Shown here in pieces: positions 59,548-64,000 of a stretch of 64,000 nt of DNA. Both the position numbers and the translations under genes were made by a program. This DNA is from Streptomyces justiciae (lineage in GTDB: Bacteria; Actinomycetota; Actinomycetes; Streptomycetales; Streptomycetaceae). Every line of letters begins with the position of its first letter. Positions within the stretch are counted from its first letter, which is position 1. The stretch lies in assembly GCF_015163075.1 (NCBI RefSeq), contig NZ_JADDXU010000001.1, positions 248,001 to 312,000 of the forward strand. Reading direction: 5' to 3'. The notes beneath the pieces are model-generated. The model saw only the letters and a list, made by a program, of their open reading frames with translations, was not told where the DNA came from and did not search any database.

Positions 59548-60522
59548 ATGACGGAAGCGGAAGCAGCGGAGCAGGGCGGCGGCGAGAGCACCTTCACGGT
59601 GATCGTGGCCGCCGTCGCCAACCTCGGGATCGCCCTCGCCAAGGCGGTCGCCGGTGTGATCAGTGGCTCCAGCGCGATGCTCTCCGAGGCCGCGCACTCG
59701 GTCGCCGACACCGTCACCGAGGTGCTCCTGCTCACCGCCCTCAAGCGCAGCGAGAAGCCCGCCGACGAGGACCACCCCCTCGGCTACGGCCCCGAACGGT
59801 ACATCTGGGCCATGCTCGCCGCCGTAGCCACCTTCGTCGGCGGCGCGGTCTTCTCCCTCTACGACGGCATCCACACCCTCGTCGAGGGCGAGGAACTCGG
59901 CGACCCGCTCGTCTCGTACATCGTCCTCGGCGTCGCCTTCCTCCTGGAGGGCTACTCGCTGCGGACGGGACTGAAGCAGGCCCGCGGCGAGGCGGCCCGC
60001 TTCCGGGCGCCGTTCAAGCTCTACCTCCGGCACACCCCGGACACCGCCGTGAAGGCCGTCGTCCTGGAGGACTCGGCCGCGCTGATCGGCCTCGTGCTCG
60101 CCGCGGGCGGGCTGCTCGGCGGGCAGCTCACCGGTTCGGGCGTGTGGGACGGGGTCGCCTCGCTGCTCATCGGGGTGCTGCTGCTGGCCGTGGCGTGGGT
60201 GCTCGGGCGGTCCAACGCCGAGCTGCTGATCGGCCGCCCGCTGCCGAAGCCCATGCGGGAGCGGATCAGGGCCGAGCTGGTGGCGGTGGAGCACATCGAG
60301 GCCGTACTGGAGCTGACGACCCTGGTCCAGGGGCCGCGGGAGGCGCTGGTCGCCGCCAAGGTCGACTTCCGGGACGTGTCGACGGCGGCCCAGATCGAGT
60401 GGGCCTGTGAACAGGCCGAGCTGCGGCTGCGGGCCGTGTTCCCCGGCGTGACCAGGGTGTACCTGGACCCGACGCCGGGGCACGCGCAGCAGCGGACGGA
60501 GGGGTTGAACCCCTGGCCGTGA
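59548..60522 (+). CDS. Cation diffusion facilitator (CDF) family transporter
   Basis: 324 residues. Membrane segments include F-T-V-I-V-A-A-V-A-N-L-G-I-A-L-A-K-A-V-A-G; the metal site of TM2 is S-E-A-A-H-S-V-A-D-T and of TM5 V-L-E-D-S-A-A-L-I-G, with D-E-D-H-P-L-G-Y-G-P-E-R between TM2 and TM3, all CDF hallmarks. A cytoplasmic C-terminal ferredoxin-like domain follows. ATG 59548, close behind the thioesterase stop. Exports Zn, Fe, Mn or Co in exchange for protons; the metal is not predictable here. Confidence 0.92.
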   Translation: MTEAEAAEQGGGESTFTVIVAAVANLGIALAKAVAGVISGSSAMLSEAAHSVADTVTEVLLLTALKRSEKPADEDHPLGYGPERYIWAMLAAVATFVGGAVFSLYDGIHTLVEGEELGDPLVSYIVLGVAFLLEGYSLRTGLKQARGEAARFRAPFKLYLRHTPDTAVKAVVLEDSAALIGLVLAAGGLLGGQLTGSGVWDGVASLLIGVLLLAVAWVLGRSNAELLIGRPLPKPMRERIRAELVAVEHIEAVLELTTLVQGPREALVAAKVDFRDVSTAAQIEWACEQAELRLRAVFPGVTRVYLDPTPGHAQQRTEGLNPWP

Positions 60523-60534
60523 GCTGAGGGGGGC

Positions 60535-61332
60535 CTACTTGAGGCCCGCCTCCGCCAGCAGGTACGCCGTCATCGGGTCGTAGTGGCGCGGGCTGACGAC
60601 GTGGTCGTCGAGGGGGACCGTCACCTGGACGGTGCCCTCCGCCTCGCCGAGGAAGAGGGCGGGGTCGTTGCAGTCGGCGTACCCGACGGAGTCCACGCCG
60701 TGCCGGCCGGCGTACCCGGCCCAGCCGTGGTCGGCGACGACCAGGTCGGGCAGCGGACGCCCCTCGCGCTCCAGGCCCGTCAGGATGGCCTTCATCGGCT
60801 CGCCGGAGTGGGTGTGCCACAGCGTGGCGCCGTGCTCCAGGACGGCCACGTCCGCGAACTGCATGACGTACCCCTCCTCGGTCTGCAACCCCTCCGGGAT
60901 GACGACGATCTCGCAGCCGGCGGCCCGCAGCGCGGCGGCCGTGGAGTGGTGGACCTCCAGGAGCCCGCCCGGGTGACCGGTCGCGAACAGCACCCGCTGC
61001 TGCCCCTCGGCGGCCTTCCGCAGCCGTGCCGCCATCCGGTCCAGGCCGTCCACCGTCAGCTCGGGGTCAATGGTGTCCTGGCCGTACCGGTACTCGGGGT
61101 CGTCGTTCACACCCACCCGCTCCGCCATCACCGCGAGCACGTCCTGCTCGTCGCTCCAGCGGTCACCGAGCTCCAGGCCGAGCCAGTAGTGGCGGTTGCC
61201 GTTCGCGAGCTGACGGTAGTGCGAGAGGTTGTTCTCTCGGGGCGTCGCGACGTCGCCCGCGATGCGGGTCCTGACGAGGTGGTCGACGAGCTCGGCGCGG
61301 CTGGGAGTCCCGGGTATCGGCATGGGGTCCAT
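60535..61332 (-). CDS. Predicted phosphatase (actinobacterial family)
   Basis: 265 residues with N-L-S-H-Y-R-Q-L-A-N-G-N-R-H-Y-W-L-G-L-E-L-G-D, V-L-F-A-T-G-H-P-G-G-L-L-E-V-H-H, L-V-V-A-D-H-G-W-A-G-Y-A-G and S-V-G-Y-A-D-C-N-D. I recall a Streptomyces family with this opening annotated only as phosphatase; several conserved Asp and His residues are compatible with metal-dependent phosphate chemistry. No signal peptide. The start may be ATG 61332 or ATG 61323. It converges with the CDF gene and lies 53 nt downstream of the PucR gene. Confidence 0.72.
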   Translation of the reverse strand: MDPMPIPGTPSRAELVDHLVRTRIAGDVATPRENNLSHYRQLANGNRHYWLGLELGDRWSDEQDVLAVMAERVGVNDDPEYRYGQDTIDPELTVDGLDRMAARLRKAAEGQQRVLFATGHPGGLLEVHHSTAAALRAAGCEIVVIPEGLQTEEGYVMQFADVAVLEHGATLWHTHSGEPMKAILTGLEREGRPLPDLVVADHGWAGYAGRHGVDSVGYADCNDPALFLGEAEGTVQVTVPLDDHVVSPRHYDPMTAYLLAEAGLK

Positions 61333-61385
61333 TGTGAGGCAGGCCCCTGTGCCCGTGCCGGGTGTACCGGACGCTGGGACGCGGG

Positions 61386-62900
61386 TCACTCCCGCAGGGC
61401 GAACCACAACTCCATGCGTACGTCGGGGTCGTCGAGGTCGGCGTCGAGCAACGCCGCGCACTTGGCGACCCGCTGCCGCACGGTGTTGCGGTGCACGGCG
61501 AGCGCCACCGCCGTCCGGTCCCAACTCCCGTGCAAGGACAGCCAGGTGCGCAGGGTCTCCAGCAGGGCGGGGGAGCCGGCGATCGGCGCGAGCAGGGCAC
61601 GGGCGTGCGCCTCGGCCTCGGCGGGCGGGACGAGCGCGGCGAGACCCGGCCGGCCGCCGTGCCGGACGAGGGCGGCACGGGTGGCGTGCGCACGGGCCAG
61701 AGCGCGGGCCGCCTGGGTGTCGGCCAGGGCCCAGTCACGCGGCTCGACGGCGGCACTGACCCCGAGGGTCCATCCGGGCTGCGGGGCGAGCGGCTCCCGC
61801 GCGGCGGGCACGAGCACCCGTACGACGTCCGCGGCGAGGTCGACGAGAGGCGAACCCAGCGCGGCGCCGAGCGCGGAGGCGGCGAGGGCCTGGCCGGGAT
61901 CGCCGGTGGTCGGAACCGCGTGCACCACCACCCACCGCCCCTCCCCCAGCAGCACCGCCACCTCCTCCGGCCGGCCGCCCAGCAGCAGCCGTACCAGCGC
62001 CGAGGACCGGGCCGCTCCCGAGCCGCTCTGGTGCTCGCCGGTGAGGAGGGAGAGGAGGACGGCGGCGACGGAGGCGATGGTGTGGTCGCCGGGGTCGCGG
62101 GTCGGTGCGGCCACGCCGAGCACGAAGCCCTGCCCGGCACCGAGGGCGTAGGCGGCGAGATGGACGCCGGCGGTGGTGTGGGTGGCGGAGGTGGGGGTGC
62201 CGGGGCCGGAGGGGCGGACGACCTGGGCGAGCTCGGCCAGCGCGTCCCGGGCGGCGTCCCGCGTCGGGTGCCCCGCGTCTGCCGCGGGTCGGCCTGCCGC
62301 ACGGGTCCCCGCCAACCGCCCCGCGCTCGCGATCTCCGTCCCCTCCGGCCCGTACAGCACCGCCCCACCCCCCACCCGCTGGGCCAGTTGCCGCAGGACG
62401 GACGGCACCGGGTCCGGGCGGGACGCGGCCGCGGCGAGGCTCTGCTGGGCCTCGGTCACGCGGCGGAGTTCGGCGAGCCGGGCCTGGGCCATGAGCTGCC
62501 AGACCGCGCGGGCCACGCCCGAGAAGGTGGTCTGCGGCGGCACCTCGATGAGCGGGAGTTCGTACGCGTCGCAGGCCGCCACCAGCGCGCGCGGGACCGT
62601 GTCGTGCACCGGCGCCACGCCGAAGCCCAGCGCCGCGCCGCCCGCCGCCACGATCCGCGCGACGTAGTCGTCGAAGTACGCCCCCGACCCCGCCGCCTCC
62701 GGCACGTGCACGCCCGCCGTCAGCAGCAGCTCGCCGCCCAGCAGATACGGGTACGGGTCGGCCATCTCCGAGGTGTGCGCCCAGTGGATGACGGTGGCCG
62801 GGTCGACCGGGCCCGCGATCTGCCGCAGCGCGAGGTCCTCGCGGGCCAGCAGTGCGGCCAGCGGGACGGGTGGGGTGGGCGGGACGGCCGGGTCCGGCAT
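61386..62900 (-). CDS. PucR-family transcriptional regulator
   Basis: 504 residues. The N-terminal purine-catabolism PucR domain (L-A-A-L-L-A-R-E-D-L-A-L-R-Q-I-A-G, H-T-S-E-M-A-D-P-Y-P-Y-L-L-G-G-E-L-L-L-T-A-G) is followed by a GGDEF-like middle region (common in this family, not catalytic) and the C-terminal HTH L-R-T-W-L-S-L-H-G-S-W-D-R-T-A-V-A-L-A-V-H-R-N-T-V-R-Q-R-V. ATG 62900. Divergent from the symporter gene, so it probably controls uptake of that transporter's substrate, likely a nitrogen compound such as a purine, allantoin, polyamine or guanidino acid. Confidence 0.92.
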   Translation of the reverse strand: MPDPAVPPTPPVPLAALLAREDLALRQIAGPVDPATVIHWAHTSEMADPYPYLLGGELLLTAGVHVPEAAGSGAYFDDYVARIVAAGGAALGFGVAPVHDTVPRALVAACDAYELPLIEVPPQTTFSGVARAVWQLMAQARLAELRRVTEAQQSLAAAASRPDPVPSVLRQLAQRVGGGAVLYGPEGTEIASAGRLAGTRAAGRPAADAGHPTRDAARDALAELAQVVRPSGPGTPTSATHTTAGVHLAAYALGAGQGFVLGVAAPTRDPGDHTIASVAAVLLSLLTGEHQSGSGAARSSALVRLLLGGRPEEVAVLLGEGRWVVVHAVPTTGDPGQALAASALGAALGSPLVDLAADVVRVLVPAAREPLAPQPGWTLGVSAAVEPRDWALADTQAARALARAHATRAALVRHGGRPGLAALVPPAEAEAHARALLAPIAGSPALLETLRTWLSLHGSWDRTAVALAVHRNTVRQRVAKCAALLDADLDDPDVRMELWFALRE

Positions 62901-63091
62901 GGTGTGCGTTTCCTTCACTCCGAACGGCCTGGGTGGATGAAACGTACACTTCGCAGCCGCTTTCCGGCCACCTAATGTCAGTCCCGACCGGCAGCCGCGG
63001 GTACGGGCGGATGTCCCCGCGAGCCCCTGCCGTCGTCCCCACCCCCCTCTGCACGACACGCCACCGGGATGTTCGCGAAGGAGGCCCCCAC

Positions 63092-64000
63092 ATGGCCATC
63101 GACTACACAGTCATCGTCGTCTATCTGCTCGGCATGCTGGCCATGGGCTGGTGGGGCATGCGCCGCGCCAAGTCCAAGAGCGAGTTCCTGGTCGCGGGGC
63201 GCCGCCTGGGTCCCGCCATGTACTCCGGCACCATGGCCGCGATCGTCCTCGGCGGCGCCTCCACCATCGGCGGCGTCGGCCTCGGCTACCAGTACGGCCT
63301 CTCCGGCGCCTGGATGGTCTTCACCATCGGCCTCGGCCTCCTGGCTCTCTCCGTCTTCTTCTCGGCCCGCATCGCGCGCCTGAAGGTCTACACCGTCTCC
63401 GAGATGCTGGATCTCCGGTACGGCGGCCGGGCGGGCGTCATCTCCGGCGTGGTCATGTGGGCGTACACCCTCATGCTCGCGGTCACCTCGACCATCGCCT
63501 ACGCGACGATCTTCGACGTCCTCTTCGACATGAACCGGACCGTCGCGATCATCCTCGGCGGCTCGATCGTCGTCGCGTACTCGACGCTCGGCGGCATGTG
63601 GTCGATCACCCTCACCGACATGGTGCAGTTCGTGGTGAAGACGGTCGGCGTGCTGCTCCTGCTGCTCCCCATCGCGGTCGTCAAGGCGGGCGGCTTCAGC
63701 GAGATGAAGGACCAGCTGCCCACCTCGTACTTCGACCCGCTGGGCATCGGGGGCGAGACGATCTTCACGTACGTCCTGATCTATACGTTCGGCATGCTCA
63801 TCGGTCAGGACATCTGGCAGCGCGTCTTCACCGCCCGCAGCGACCGGACGGCCAAGTGGGGCGGCACGGTCGCGGGCACCTACTGTCTCGCGTACGCCCT
63901 CGCCGGCGCCGTCATCGGCACGGCCGCCAAGGTCCTCTACCCCAAGCTCGGCAGCGCCGACGACGCCTTCGCCACCATCGTCAAGGACGAACTCCCGGTC
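63092..64000 (+). CDS. Sodium:solute symporter (SSS family), N-terminal part (cut by right edge)
   Basis: 303 codons are visible, running off the right edge. Starts M-A-I-D-Y-T-V-I-V-V-Y-L-L-G-M-L-A-M-G from ATG 63092 with AAGGAGG upstream. Typical SSS features: F-L-V-A-G-R-R-L-G after TM1, G-T-M-A-A-I-V-L-G-G-A-S-T-I-G-G-V-G-L-G-Y-Q-Y-G-L in TM2 and many hydrophobic segments. In relatives such genes sit beside PucR regulators and ureohydrolase-type genes, which suggests a nitrogenous solute. Divergent from the pucR-like gene (191-nt gap). Confidence 0.9.
   Translation, partial: MAIDYTVIVVYLLGMLAMGWWGMRRAKSKSEFLVAGRRLGPAMYSGTMAAIVLGGASTIGGVGLGYQYGLSGAWMVFTIGLGLLALSVFFSARIARLKVYTVSEMLDLRYGGRAGVISGVVMWAYTLMLAVTSTIAYATIFDVLFDMNRTVAIILGGSIVVAYSTLGGMWSITLTDMVQFVVKTVGVLLLLLPIAVVKAGGFSEMKDQLPTSYFDPLGIGGETIFTYVLIYTFGMLIGQDIWQRVFTARSDRTAKWGGTVAGTYCLAYALAGAVIGTAAKVLYPKLGSADDAFATIVKDELPV

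Noticed and set aside
1..64000. CRISPR array, insertion sequences, NRPS/PKS gene cluster
   Set aside because: No regularly spaced repeats, transposase motifs or large assembly-line enzymes were found. The only specialised-metabolite genes are desABCD.

Overview
The window is chromosomal DNA of a Streptomyces species. It is very GC-rich, third codon positions are strongly G/C-biased, and GTG starts are frequent. The gene content is a Streptomyces hallmark set: adpA with its conserved TTA leucine codon, orn (oligoribonuclease) beside adpA, the desferrioxamine operon desABCD with desEF, the cellobiose locus bglC-cebGFE/cebR, and a cdgA-like GGDEF/EAL gene. From memory the same genes lie in the same order in S. 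coelicolor (roughly SCO2770 to SCO2817, running right to left here). No rRNA, CRISPR array, insertion sequence, integrase or large biosynthetic cluster was seen. Two tRNA genes are present, Lys-CTT and His-GTG.

Layout. 1-6.7 kb: a truncated 2-hydroxyacid dehydrogenase, two overlapping maleate-isomerase/Asp-Glu-racemase-like genes, a luciferase-like oxidoreductase, a PAS-GGDEF-EAL protein and a secreted M6 metalloprotease. 6.8-13.1 kb: tRNA-Lys and a leftward gene train containing a primase/polymerase-like protein, a small unknown protein, an SF1-type ATPase, a large unknown protein, a PD-(D/E)XK nuclease with a probable Fe-S cluster, and a PAP2 phosphatase. 13.3-19.8 kb: histidine phosphatase, a TPR regulator, small unknown genes, a spermidine-synthase-like protein and a two-component system. 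19.9-27.8 kb: a CBM2/GH18 chitinase-like protein and the cellobiose/cellotriose uptake and hydrolysis locus under CebR. 27.8-30.2 kb: a VapBC-like pair, a GNAT enzyme, a TetR gene divergent from a SnoaL-like gene, and tRNA-His. 30.4-34.5 kb: orn, adpA, a small membrane protein, a universal stress protein and an acetate-uptake-like membrane protein. 34.7-42.7 kb: glmS, a purple acid phosphatase, a DUF4429 protein, a sigma-like/zinc-finger/lectin membrane protein and a GH20 hexosaminidase. 42.8-50.1 kb: the desferrioxamine genes with two iron boxes. 50.3-64 kb: a Uma2 protein, the leucine/acyl-CoA catabolic operon with a divergent TetR gene, acyl-CoA dehydrogenase, thioesterase, a cation-efflux protein, a phosphatase, a PucR regulator and a sodium:solute symporter cut by the right edge.

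How the parts work together. Much of the window concerns taking up and breaking down polymers: cellulose (ceb/bglC) and chitin or GlcNAc (chitinase, hexosaminidase, glmS, with DasR-like sites). Iron acquisition, branched-chain acyl-CoA catabolism and the developmental regulator AdpA lie alongside. The sequence itself shows regulatory DNA for several of these: two CebR boxes, two iron boxes, two pairs of TetR-type operators and two DasR-like elements. The least explained block is the three-gene nuclease / stalk-barrel / helicase series at 8.1-12.25 kb. Its proteins follow the domain order of a Dna2-type nuclease-helicase but are encoded as separate, overlapping genes.
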